From: Lachnospiraceae bacterium AD3010
GTDB lineage: Bacteria > Bacillota > Clostridia > Lachnospirales > Lachnospiraceae
Reading direction: 5' to 3'
NCBI GenBank assembly: GCA_000622025.1
Contig: JHWU01000011.1
Coordinates: 1-64,000 of the forward strand
DNA length: 64,000 nucleotides
Shown here: positions 1-9,029 of the stretch, one piece after another
Layout: the number at the start of each line of letters is the position of its first letter
Numbering within the stretch: the stretch's first letter is position 1
Program-made: the position numbers and the translations under genes
The notes under the pieces: model-generated
Told to the model about the DNA's origin: nothing
Database searches by the model: none
What the model saw: only the letters and a program-made list of their open reading frames with translations

Positions 1-241
1 TTATTTCCCGCTTGTAGTTTTCTTCGGTCCTTTCAATCCCCTCCGGTAATACGCTTTCAACACTCTTGGTTGCTCTTACAAGCCCTTCCAGGCCGCCTGT
101 CTCATACTGTTTCAGCCAGGTCTTGAAAGCTCCTTCTGAGATGTGGTTTGCATTACAAAAATCAGAAACCTTTATATCCGGATTGCTTCTGTACTGCCGG
201 ATCAGGAACTCCTTCTGTAACGGATCCAAATGCTTAGCCAT
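1..241 (-). mobile_element. Transposase N-terminal HTH region, cut by window edge
   Basis: Reading from an ATG at 241 leftwards there is an open frame with no stop before base 1. It encodes about 80 residues beginning MAKHLDPLQKEFLIRQYR and containing a helix-turn-helix-like stretch (KVSDFCNANHISEGAFKTWL). This resembles the OrfA/HTH_Tnp part of IS3-like transposases that bind the element ends. The catalytic DDE part would lie outside the window. A small palindrome with CTACT/AGTAG arms at 313-327 may belong to the element's end, but I cannot identify the terminal repeat. Family assignment is an inference from the HTH pattern only. Confidence 0.6.
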
Positions 242-385
242 GATAGACACTCCCTTCTGGTAGCATGATCAGATGATACATAATCATCCATCATTTTTCT
301 ACCTGTTCGTGTCTACTTTTAGAGTAGCATTAAGTCTGGTTGTCCGCAGACCATTATTATCGTTTTCGTCAAATATTTCCACCAC

Positions 386-414
386 TTTCAAATATGGGAA
401 GTATTCGTTATAAT
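386..414 (+). promoter_or_regulatory. Possible sigma-A promoter upstream of the decayed ATPase gene
   Basis: A perfect TATAAT lies at 409-414. A weak -35 (TTTCAA, 386-391) sits 17 bp upstream, and the reading frame begins about 40 bp downstream at 455. The -10 is convincing and the -35 is poor. Confidence 0.35.
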
Positions 415-454
415 ATAAGACATTCCAACTTGTGTAAGAGCAAGGAAGAACATA

Positions 455-1554
455 ATGGAACGGGAATCACGAAGGCTTCCGGTCGGCATACAAAGCTTTG
501 AAAAGCTCCGGGAAGGACATTATCTCTACGTAGATAAAACAGAATATGTTTACCGTCTGGCTCATTCAGGTGTCCCGTATTTCCTGAGCCGTCCAAGGCG
601 TTTTGGAAAAAGCCTTCTTCTTTCATCCTTAAAAGCATACTGGGAGGGACGAAAGGATCTTTTCAAGGGACTTAAGATGATTCGGACAGCTTTTGAGATC
701 TGCTGCTGAGAAGTCCGGCAGACATGCAGTCGTCCTTATTGATGAATATGACAAACCCCTTTTCGAGACAATGGAGAATAAGGAACTGATCGAGCATAAT
801 AAGGCAGTATTCAAGGGCTTTTTCAGTTCTCTTAAAAGCTATGGCGCGTATATCCAGTTTATCTTTATTACCGGGGTTACCAAATTTTCCAAGGTCAGTA
901 TATTCAGTGATCTGAATCATCTTGTTGATATCTCCTTTGATGATGATTATGCCGGCATCTGCGGAATTACACAGGAGGAGATATCTGTAAACTTCAGACC
1001 GGAGATAGAAATGATGGCTGCAAGGCTGACAATTGCCCTCGATGACTGCATGAAGCAGTTGAAAGCTGCATATGATGGCTATCATTTTTCTGCAGACGGA
1101 GTGGGTGTATATAATCCATACAGCCTGCTTACCGCATTAATGAAAAGACGCTTCGGTTCTTTCTGGTATGAGACCGGAACTCCGGCCTTTCTTTTTCACA
1201 GATTACGGGAATTGGATTTCGATGTCCGAAAGCTCAGTGACCGTACAATACAGTCAACAGAGGCGATCCTGTCAGATTACAGGGCAGATGATCCTGATTC
1301 GGTTCCGCTTCTTTACCAGACCGGGAAGGATCGACTGCACGGTTGAAACCCGTCAGTTCATATATCTCTTTGAGTTTAAGCGGGATGACAGCGCAGAAAA
1401 GGCTCTCCGGCAGATAGAGGATATGCATTATGCCGACACTTACGCTGCGGATAAGAGGAAGCTCCTCAAAATTGGTGCAAGCTTCAGCTCCGAAACCAGA
1501 CAGCTGGATCAGTGGGAGGTGGAGGATCGCAAGTATCACCTGCCCATTCCTTGA
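455..1554 (+). pseudogene. Decayed AAA-ATPase/DUF1703 (PD-(D/E)XK-like) protein
   Basis: Three consecutive frames read as pieces of one AAA-ATPase-like protein with a C-terminal DUF1703 nuclease-like domain, a family usually around 500-550 aa. Piece 1 (455-709) carries the N-terminus and Walker A ([14 protein letters not shown]). Piece 2 (about 694-1346) begins at [22 protein letters not shown], which contains Walker B. Piece 3 (about 1320-1554) carries the DUF1703 core (YLFEFKRDDSAEKALRQI). The joints fall where the family normally has extra sequence, about 70 residues before Walker B and about 100 before FEFKR, so each frame change coincides with an internal deletion. These ATPases are common, often degraded accessory genes in clostridia and Bacteroidetes, and their function is not well established. 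It flanks a transposase fragment. Confidence 0.75.
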
Positions 1555-1630
1555 GATAAATGTCAAGCATATCTTGTTATGATGATCTTATTTGTAAACA
1601 CGGCAGTTCTTCTATGCTGAATACCGGATG

Positions 1631-3847
1631 TCATTCGTAAAGCGCCTTTTTAATTGCCTTTACCGAATAATATCCGTTCCTTATCCTGTTTGAAATATTT
1701 CTTACGTTTTCTCTCATCCTGTCATATTCTGAATGGGAAACGTTATTTATTACTATGCCCAGTCCATATAGGCTGTCAACCACTATACCCACCCCATTTT
1801 TCCGGACAAAATCCGCTGCCGCAGACTGACTCCATACTATAACCGGCATACCTGAAGCCAGATACAGAGATAGTTTATGAGGATTATTGTATTTCAGATA
1901 TTCCCCGGTGTTTCCCGCACAGGTTTGTATTGAGGGTCCGTCCCATACAAGGCCAAAATCCCCCTCAAGCTTCCCCGGTAGTATGTCGGGATCAAATGAA
2001 CCATGATAAATTGTGTTTTCCCCTATATATTCTTTCTGAAAACCACTGCCATACAGATTTATCTTTAATTCCCTGTTAGATTCGCTACCGATCAGCTCAT
2101 AAATATAGCCGCTCTTTCCTACAGTGAGATTTCCTGCGATCGCAATCGACGGTACCGACCCTTTTTCTGTCTGTACACTTTTCCCTTCCGTTAGGTAATC
2201 GAAGATTTCCATATTTATAAGCCTGTCTGGCAAAAATCCCTGTTTGATCAGATACTGCCGCATTTTCTCATTATGACAGATAACCGTATCAAATTCTTTT
2301 AATAATACTCGGTCCGCAAAATCATAGTAATCATATTTTACAGATAGTGAACCGACAATACCGCCTCTAAGGGAATTAAGATCATGGATCACGGCGATGC
2401 TTTTTATACCTTTTATCCTTTTCATCCACCGAAGCTGACACCTGAGACTTCTCGCGCCATATGCAGGATGCTGATATAGCAGAAATGCCTGATTTGGAAT
2501 GATGAAACTCAGATATAGAAGTTTAAAATTAAGGATAATTACTGCAATGCATTTTTGGAGCGAAGAACCCGTATTGTCCGGATATACTGGCAGATTGAAC
2601 GGAACATACCCCTCCTTCCTGAAGATACTTGAAAGGTCACTGGTTGCCTTATATCCTGCATGGGTTTCTTTTTTTATCGCATATTCCAGACTGTAAACAT
2701 TATTGGATTCCATCATTTGCAAATATATCTTAGAAAGTTTCCAGGCCTCCTTGGTAATATCATATCCGTGTTCCGAAATACTGCTTTCAGGTTCCGGACA
2801 ACGGATCTCTTTCTTATCGGACGCATCCAGTATCGCATCGATCCATCCTTTCCTGTTTTTGACTGTTATCCATTTAACCTGCCCGGTTACACTGGAGTCT
2901 TTTGGAACATTGACAGAATCATTTGCTATACAGCGAAGACCATTAGCTTGTGCTTCCAAAAGTGCCATTCCCAGTCCTTCAAAAAGAGACGGGAACAGAA
3001 ATATATCCATCACATTGAGGAGCTCCCATGTCCTTTCGGACTCTCCAAAAAAAATCACGGCTTCCATTATTCCATATTCAACAGCCGTTTTTTCAAGTTT
3101 ATTATGATCCGATCCTTCGCCAATGAGCAGCAATCTGAAATCAGGATGATCCTTATAAAGCATCCGAAAGCAATCAAGCAGGAATAACTGGTTCTTCTGG
3201 GCAGTAAGCCTGCCCACATTTCCCAGTACGAAGCAATCCTTTATTCCCATCTCTTTTCTGTATTTATTACGCAGTTCTTCAGAAAATCTGTATTTTTCCA
3301 CCTCTATGGCATTATTAAGTATATATGTTTTTTTTATATTTCTGCTGCCAAAAAGCCACAAACCGGCTTTCTTACTGCAGGCCATAAATGAAGTCGCATA
3401 TGATCGTATACGGTATCTGCAAATACTTAAATACAGCGCTTTTATCACTGTTTTCAAAGAGTCCAGCTTAAAGGTAAAGTTTGTGTTATGGCTGTGTGCG
3501 ATGCGGTTCTTTATTCCACACCTCTTTGCCGCCTTAAGGATAACTGCACCTACTGCATCGGTATGAGAGTGTACAATATCGTAAACACCGCCTGACATCA
3601 AATGGATCAGATCCTCATAGTTTCGCTTGATGCTTTCCTTTCGAGGTGTTATTCGGAAGACCCTGACTCCTTTTCCAATAAGATCCTGAGTCATCTGGCT
3701 TTCCTTAAATTCCTTTTCCGTTGCATGAACCGCAAAATCTATTTTGATATCACTGCCAATATGCCGGTAATAATTCAGCACCACAGACTCTGTCCCGGCA
3801 TGATTGAATGGATTATTCAATACATATAGAACCCGTATTTCTTTCAT
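1631..3847 (-). CDS. Two-domain glycosyltransferase: GT4 fused to Gtf3-like transferase
   Basis: About 738 aa if translation starts at MKEIRVLY (3847). An ATG 36 bp upstream (3883) would add 12 residues, but the family N-terminus fits 3847. The first half (to about residue 380) is a GT-B retaining transferase of family GT4, with a glycine-rich N-terminus (NPFNHAGTE), a QKNQ region and the E-x7-E motif (EGLGMALLE, about residue 290). The second half (about 390-738) has its own GT-B-like features resembling Gtf3/galactofuranosyltransferase-type enzymes: AGNLTVGKS, DFGLVWDG, YLKYNNPHKLSLYLASG and PVIVW. A single protein therefore probably adds two successive sugars. It is divergent from the plus-strand gene at 3965. 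Substrates are unknown. Confidence 0.8.
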   Translation of the reverse strand: MKEIRVLYVLNNPFNHAGTESVVLNYYRHIGSDIKIDFAVHATEKEFKESQMTQDLIGKGVRVFRITPRKESIKRNYEDLIHLMSGGVYDIVHSHTDAVGAVILKAAKRCGIKNRIAHSHNTNFTFKLDSLKTVIKALYLSICRYRIRSYATSFMACSKKAGLWLFGSRNIKKTYILNNAIEVEKYRFSEELRNKYRKEMGIKDCFVLGNVGRLTAQKNQLFLLDCFRMLYKDHPDFRLLLIGEGSDHNKLEKTAVEYGIMEAVIFFGESERTWELLNVMDIFLFPSLFEGLGMALLEAQANGLRCIANDSVNVPKDSSVTGQVKWITVKNRKGWIDAILDASDKKEIRCPEPESSISEHGYDITKEAWKLSKIYLQMMESNNVYSLEYAIKKETHAGYKATSDLSSIFRKEGYVPFNLPVYPDNTGSSLQKCIAVIILNFKLLYLSFIIPNQAFLLYQHPAYGARSLRCQLRWMKRIKGIKSIAVIHDLNSLRGGIVGSLSVKYDYYDFADRVLLKEFDTVICHNEKMRQYLIKQGFLPDRLINMEIFDYLTEGKSVQTEKGSVPSIAIAGNLTVGKSGYIYELIGSESNRELKINLYGSGFQKEYIGENTIYHGSFDPDILPGKLEGDFGLVWDGPSIQTCAGNTGEYLKYNNPHKLSLYLASGMPVIVWSQSAAADFVRKNGVGIVVDSLYGLGIVINNVSHSEYDRMRENVRNISNRIRNGYYSVKAIKKALYE

Positions 3848-3899
3848 GTGCATAATAATAGCATCCGTGAAAAATGAAAACAACCGTCTACTCCTGTAA

Positions 3900-3928
3900 T
3901 TGACAGGTTATTGCAGTATCATTATCAT
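3900..3928 (+). promoter_or_regulatory. Sigma-A promoter for the plus-strand Wzy-like gene
   Basis: TTGACA (3900-3905) and TATCAT (3923-3928) are separated by exactly 17 bp. The start codon at 3965 is about 30 bp below the predicted start site. It lies in the divergent region between 3847 and 3965. Confidence 0.65.
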
Positions 3929-3964
3929 GGATATCAGATTAATTGATTTAGAAAAGGCAGAGTA

Positions 3965-5206
3965 ATGGTGAAAATTAAAAAAATATATGATAAAGTAATG
4001 AACCCGGTTTTCAGTCTTTACAACGGAAAGGTCGGAAATATAGCATATTATGTGGCTTTTGCGGCAGTTTATTTATTACGCTTTTATTATACGACCATGT
4101 TCTATACCCTTTTTGAGAAACCGCTTTTTTTGGCTGTTCCGTATTATGTGGGACTTCTAATAATAGCGTTTTTTTCGGTATTATCTGTTCTCAATGCGCT
4201 TAAAGTATCACGTAAGGAAGCTGTTTTTCTTGCAGCGATCATCCTCACAGCCCTCCTTAATGCATTCACCATAAAAAAATTCGATGATTATTTACCATTA
4301 CTTCTCCTTGTCACCGCGTCAAGAAAACGCGATCTTCGCCCCGTATTCTTTACGTCCATAGTGATCGGTTCTGCACTTCTCTTATCTGCATATTATGCAT
4401 CCATGAATGGCTATATTCCATACCTCGTATACCAAGACAGAGGAAATACCGGTATGCTTTCCCATGCGTTTGGAACGGTCTACCGGACCGCTCTGGCAGC
4501 CCATGTAATGTATATCATTATGTGCTATGCCGTTTTAAGAGCTGAAAAACTTCATCTCTGGGAATATCTGATGTTCTGGTTTGATAACTGGCTTATTTGG
4601 AGATATACATGGTCCAGATCGACCTGCGCATGTTTAACCGGCTTTTTGATACTGCTAGGTGCACTGCTCGTTTATTATCATATTTATAAAAAGTGGTTCT
4701 GTCTTCCCCGGTGGAGTGCTTTGATCCATATAGCCTGCGCTGCAGTTACATATGCAGCTATTGCGCTACTGTATTTCAGCAAAAAAATCCCACCTGTTGC
4801 CGGTGAAGATGAAAGCTTCAAAAGCCGTTTTTCATACAGCATACAGGCATTTCAGAAGTATCCCTTGCGTTTATTCGGAAATGTAGTAGAGGAAAGAAGT
4901 GCAGTTGGTATTCCGGACAAATCGATACCGTATTTTTACCTCGATATTACATATGTAAGAGTTCTTGTCATTGGCGGGATAGCTATGTTCCTTCTATTTC
5001 TGGCTCTCATGACGATGGCATCTTATAAATGTGTAAAGAATAAGCAGGTCATTCTGGCTGTAGCTCTGATCATGATCGCAATAGACAGTATTCCCGAGAG
5101 TCATACGCTGAATCCGGCAATGAATATCCTCATACTTTACAGCACCGGGTGTCTGGGGATTACGAAAAAAAACGGAAATTCGTGTATTCTTAATACTTCT
5201 CCTTAA
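3965..5206 (+). CDS. Polytopic membrane protein, probable polysaccharide polymerase (Wzy-like)
   Basis: The 413-aa protein has about ten hydrophobic segments, starting near residue 28 (IAYYVAFAAVYLLRF), and a large soluble-looking loop around residues 270-330 (GEDESFKSRFSYSIQAFQKYPLRLFGNVV). Topology and context fit O-antigen/EPS polymerases, which join lipid-linked repeat units outside the membrane. Wzy proteins diverge so much that this is inference. It has its own promoter at 3900-3928. It is convergent with the GT4 gene at 5190, and the two 3' ends overlap by 17 bp. Confidence 0.6.
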   Translation: MVKIKKIYDKVMNPVFSLYNGKVGNIAYYVAFAAVYLLRFYYTTMFYTLFEKPLFLAVPYYVGLLIIAFFSVLSVLNALKVSRKEAVFLAAIILTALLNAFTIKKFDDYLPLLLLVTASRKRDLRPVFFTSIVIGSALLLSAYYASMNGYIPYLVYQDRGNTGMLSHAFGTVYRTALAAHVMYIIMCYAVLRAEKLHLWEYLMFWFDNWLIWRYTWSRSTCACLTGFLILLGALLVYYHIYKKWFCLPRWSALIHIACAAVTYAAIALLYFSKKIPPVAGEDESFKSRFSYSIQAFQKYPLRLFGNVVEERSAVGIPDKSIPYFYLDITYVRVLVIGGIAMFLLFLALMTMASYKCVKNKQVILAVALIMIAIDSIPESHTLNPAMNILILYSTGCLGITKKNGNSCILNTSP

Positions 5207-6560
5207 TATAGTCCGCAAAATCTCCCATAGTAATGATGCTCTGGGAGCTAAAAATAACTTTATTACACTCCGCAAGCATTTTTCTGTTCAGACCTTTCAA
5301 TATATTGAACAGGCTGTCTTTATCTGACACGTCAGCTATGATTCCGGCACCCTCTGCCATTATTTCTCCGGCGCCCACCCTGTCTGTGATAATGACCGGA
5401 ACACCGTAACTCAAAGCTTCCAAAACAGTATATCCAAATGTCTCATACCATAAACTTGGTACTATCAACACATCCGTATCATCAAAGATTTCCCCAAGTT
5501 CATCATATGTGTACCTTTTGTTGGTACGGATATATTCCCTTGGCTCCGGTGGTTCAAAGTGTACGTCCAGCCTGAAATCACGTCTGATTTCCCACAATCT
5601 GTCCAAAGTATTTCTTAAATAAAAAAAACCCTTTGCCCCGCTGTAATTCCCCAAATACCTCATACGGATAAGATCGCCCTGAAAGCTTTTCTTCTTTCTG
5701 CAGTCCCTGATATCCCCATGGGATATGTGGATAACAGCTCCTTTCAGCTCTCCAAAGTATTTGCTGTATACTCTTTCCGTTAATGAGCTGTTAAAATGGA
5801 TAAAATCGAAAAGATCAAGCATTTCCGAATAGTATTTTCTAAGTTCTCTATATCTGCCTATCTTTTCATCCGAAGATTTCAAGGCGGTACCATTTCCTAC
5901 ATCCACAGTATCTCCAGAGACAGCATCGTTCAAGTTATCAAAAAAGGCATCCCTGTGGCGTTTCCTTAATTTCTTTACAGGCCAGGACTCTTTCAACGCA
6001 CGGTACATCGGAGACTGAAGAAGCCTGATCTTATTAATGCTGAGTGCCGAAGAATTACATTTACCGCATTCTTCAAATGAATCCGCACACTTACACACAT
6101 CACCGTTCTTAAATAGTGTGACCTTTGGACATACCGGAAAAAAATCGTGGGTTGAAAAAACTGTTCTGATGCCCATTTCTTTTGCTGCTGTCATAAAATT
6201 CTTATGAAGTCCCATGAATGTGTGCACATGAATAACATCAGGTTTGTATTCGTTCATAAAGGCCTTGTATATTTCCTTATTTCCGGCTTCAGTGAACTTT
6301 TGTATATCCGCTATCCCTTCATCATAGGGAACCGGAAGAGGATTTATTACTTCAAAGCTCTTTATCTTTGCCCCATTAATATCATTGATCCCGCGAAACT
6401 TTACAGTAGTTTGTTTTATGAAAAAGCCCATCTGTCCGGGCCACAGTAAAGATACCTCATGACCTTTTTTTCGCTGCTCTCTCATAAGATCAATGCAGAA
6501 TTTTGTCAACCCGCCCGTTCTGTAAGGCGGAAATCCCAGAGAATAATGAAGTATACGCAA
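5190..6560 (-). CDS. Glycosyltransferase family 4 with Cys-rich insert
   Basis: The 456-aa protein is a GT-B retaining transferase. It opens with the donor/acceptor domain signature MRILHYSLGFPPYRTGGLTK and ends with the E-x7-E motif in ETFGYTVLEALSYG. A cysteine cluster near residues 145-170 (CPKVTLF, CKCADSFEECGKC) follows a THDFFPVCP motif. This is typical of a subgroup of EPS GT4 enzymes and may bind a metal. It probably adds one sugar to the lipid-linked unit in the cytoplasm. Donor and acceptor cannot be read from sequence. The 3' end overlaps the convergent gene ending at 5206. Confidence 0.85.
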   Translation of the reverse strand: MRILHYSLGFPPYRTGGLTKFCIDLMREQRKKGHEVSLLWPGQMGFFIKQTTVKFRGINDINGAKIKSFEVINPLPVPYDEGIADIQKFTEAGNKEIYKAFMNEYKPDVIHVHTFMGLHKNFMTAAKEMGIRTVFSTHDFFPVCPKVTLFKNGDVCKCADSFEECGKCNSSALSINKIRLLQSPMYRALKESWPVKKLRKRHRDAFFDNLNDAVSGDTVDVGNGTALKSSDEKIGRYRELRKYYSEMLDLFDFIHFNSSLTERVYSKYFGELKGAVIHISHGDIRDCRKKKSFQGDLIRMRYLGNYSGAKGFFYLRNTLDRLWEIRRDFRLDVHFEPPEPREYIRTNKRYTYDELGEIFDDTDVLIVPSLWYETFGYTVLEALSYGVPVIITDRVGAGEIMAEGAGIIADVSDKDSLFNILKGLNRKMLAECNKVIFSSQSIITMGDFADYIKEKY

Positions 6561-6605
6561 CTGTTTTACACCCTCTCAATCCTGCAGCTGTGCTTTCTCT
6601 CTGCC

Positions 6606-8101
6606 TCACACCGTTCCCTCATATAACAGTTTATCCCCAACATGTACCGGATGAACTCCCGTTTTCTTTCTTTTATTAAAATTGAAGCTTAACATATATC
6701 CGGTATGCAAATGCCAGTAATCCAGATATTCACTGATCTGTTTCTCTCCTGCTTCGTTATATCGTTCCCCGCGCCATATCTTAAGCTCTATAATGTATTG
6801 CTGCCCAAGATAATCAACGATCACATCTGTTCTGGTCTGATCTCTGGTCTGCGCTTCTATATAATAGTTGCCGGTTCCGTTTATGATCGGTTTCAGATAC
6901 AGCAGGAACTGCTCTCTTCCATCTTTCTCTTTGAAACGTTCCGCCAAGGGCCCGCAAACCTGTGAGTACGTTTCAATGAAGCGTTCCAGGATCAATCTCA
7001 TATTGAGTTTTCCATCTGTGACGAACTGATTTTTAGCAAGCTCACCCTCTCGTGAGAACACATTATTTTTTAGTTCCTCGTCTGACAGGAACAAGTCATA
7101 TAGCCTTGTTTCAAATATACGGTTGGCTATTCTCACCGTGTTATGGTCATTCCGGATCAAACCATACATCTGCAGCTGTACGATATCTTCCTGATCGGGG
7201 TTCCATGAGAGCTTCGTTCCCTCCATAAGTATGCTTCTTATAGCTGCCTTAAGCTCCGGATAGTTATTCATATTCTTGGTTAATGACTGGAATAATGTAT
7301 TACTTTCCGCAAGAAGAAGCTTAACCGCTTCATCAATGCCATTATTTGTCCACACCAGAGGCAGTCTCATTGTTTTGCTGACTTCTTCATCCAGAAGTTG
7401 ACAGATCCTGCTCACAAGAAAGGGATAACCATTTGTATAGTCTCTGATGATTTTGCGATTGCTGCCGTATCCATTCTGGTATGATGATCTGCTTCATACT
7501 CATCCAGCATTCCCCTGATGCCTGTTTCCGACAGGCTCATGTCTATTGTAAAGTCGGCGGCTATATTCCACGGACTGTTCTCTTTACGGTCTTTTTCTGA
7601 TCTGATCCTGCTCTTCATGTGCTTAACATCCGTTACGCCGGCCAGAATGACGGATTGAAATGCATTGATCCCTTTGGAATCCCTGTTTATATAATTATCA
7701 CGGAGTTGTGCGAGAAAATCTAAAAAAACCTGATTATTCGTTGCTGAATCAATCTCATCAATCATCAATACTATGGGAGAAGATGTTTCATCGCACCATT
7801 CTAAAAATATATCAAATAAATCGCCTAATTTTGTATTTGGGTCTGCATTATTTAATAAATAATCAAAGTCATCCGAAACGTTTTGGGGAATGCGCGGTTC
7901 TCTGCGAAATTCTCTTCTGAGCAGCCTGCAAAACTCTTTTACAAAAGCCGCCTCATCTTCAAAGCCCGCATCACCGATTCCTCCAAAGCTCGTGCTTATA
8001 ACCACATATGAATCATTTTTAATCTCTTTTACCCTCTCGGAGAGATCGACCATATAATGTTTTGATGGTATACACACCGCAGTCGTATTGAATACTTTCA
8101 C
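6606..8101 (-). pseudogene. Decayed AAA-ATPase (Walker A deleted, frameshifted)
   Basis: From a GTG at 8101 (preceded by GGAGGGG) the frame reads MKVFNTTAVCIPSKHYMV and continues to 7412. The remainder, starting SRICQLLDEE, runs in another frame to 6606. The overlap shows a one-base loss in an A-run near 7455: restoring one A gives IIRDYTNGYPFLVSRICQLL, a smooth join. The N-terminus also jumps from SERVKEI straight to KNDSYVVI, which removes the segment that carries Walker A (INRARQYGKTT-type) in relatives. Walker B (VLMIDEID) and a PD-(D/E)XK-like C-terminus (DVIVDYLGQQYIIELKIWRG) remain. So it cannot bind ATP normally even if the frameshift were a sequencing error. Confidence 0.8.
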
Positions 8102-8134
8102 GTAATGACCCCTCCTTTCTCTGAAAAAACCTTT

Positions 8135-9025
8135 TTAAGATTCTTCGCTTCGCTCAGAATGACAGATGCTTCGCTCAGAATGACAAATGCTTCGCTCACT
8201 GTCAAACACCCTGTAAAGTACGAACTTAAAATTCGTTACAAGATACCTGAACAGCAGTTTTTTCGGATCCTGGAGAAGGCGGTACAGCCATTCCATTCCC
8301 ATTTTCTGTATCCAGAGCGGTGCCCGTCTGACCGTGCCTGCATGAAAATCAAAGCCTGCACCTACGCCAAGCATCAGGGCATTTATCCTGTCCTTATGGG
8401 CATACATCCAGCTTTCCTGCTTCGGAGCTCCGAGACCTACCCAGAGAATATCCGCACCTGAAGCATTTATCCGGTCAACCACCTCTTCATCCTCTTCGGG
8501 CGAAAGCTCCCTGAAGGGCGGCAACTCGTAGCCTCTCACATCAGCTCCGGGATAATTTTTCTCCATATTCTCCCTTATCCCTTCTATGGTTTCGGGCGTG
8601 GAACCATAGAAGTACATTGATGTCTTCCCGTCCATTGCATACAGGAACATAAGCCTCATAAAGTCCGGTCCCGCCACACGGCAGGCTCTTTTATATCCTT
8701 TATTCAGCTGCTCTCTGTGTATGGGGACTCCATCCGGAAAAATAAAGCAAGCTCCGTTCTGCACCTCCATATACCTGTCATTTTCATGTGCCGTTACGGT
8801 GGTATGTACGTTGCCGAAGCAGATATATTTCCCCTTAAGTTTCCGTGCATTATCCCTCACATACTGTACCGCCTCAGAGAGATTTGTTACCGTAAAATTG
8901 ACTCCGAGGACAGGACACTTTTCCTTCATTCCCGAATGATAAATTGAAGAAAGGTGCTCCGTGGAGGAGATCATCTCCGCAGAAGACCCCTCTCTATGAA
9001 AATTATGTATCAACAGTATCTTCAT
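8135..9025 (-). CDS. WecG/TagA/CpsF glycosyltransferase, chimeric duplicate
   Basis: From the ATG at 9025 (5 bp after the upstream stop) it encodes about 296 aa. The first 13 residues (MKILLIHNFHREG) look like the start of a GT4 enzyme. From SSAEMISSTEHLSS onwards it matches the C-terminal domain of the protein at 10641-12134 almost residue for residue. The catalytic domain is GT26 (WecG/TagA/CpsF): FGNVHTTVTA, FPDGVPI, GVGAGFDFHAGT and WLYRLLQDPKKLLFRYL. Such enzymes add a ManNAc(A)-, Glc- or similar residue to a lipid-linked acceptor. The last about 20 residues are not family sequence but a translated REP-like repeat (CHSERSEES motif). It lacks the membrane domain of its parent. Activity is plausible but unproven. 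Confidence 0.8.
   Translation of the reverse strand: MKILLIHNFHREGSSAEMISSTEHLSSIYHSGMKEKCPVLGVNFTVTNLSEAVQYVRDNARKLKGKYICFGNVHTTVTAHENDRYMEVQNGACFIFPDGVPIHREQLNKGYKRACRVAGPDFMRLMFLYAMDGKTSMYFYGSTPETIEGIRENMEKNYPGADVRGYELPPFRELSPEEDEEVVDRINASGADILWVGLGAPKQESWMYAHKDRINALMLGVGAGFDFHAGTVRRAPLWIQKMGMEWLYRLLQDPKKLLFRYLVTNFKFVLYRVFDSERSICHSERSICHSERSEES
8136..8206. repeat. REP-like core repeat, three tandem 21-bp units
   Basis: The stem AGATTCTTC...TCAGAATGACA is followed by two further 21-bp copies of GCTTCGCTCAGAATGACA, the last degenerate. It lies inside the 3' end of the reading frame ending at 8135 and is translated there as a CHSERSEES-type tail. Confidence 0.85.
8199..8987. repeat. Long direct repeat, copy A (pairs with 10648-11436)
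   Basis: This 789-bp stretch matches 10648-11436 at a constant offset of 2449 bp, with no indel and mostly synonymous differences. Similarity stops abruptly at both ends. Confidence 0.9.
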
Positions 9026-9029
9026 TTGA

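Noticed and set aside
242-454. Complete IS terminal inverted repeat
   Set aside because: A small CTACT/AGTAG palindrome is present at 313-327, but the other end is outside the window, so the boundary cannot be set.
8105-8461. Plus-strand frame with SLRMTDASLRMTNAS repeats
   Set aside because: This peptide is the other-strand translation of the REP-like repeat and runs antisense to the CpsF gene.
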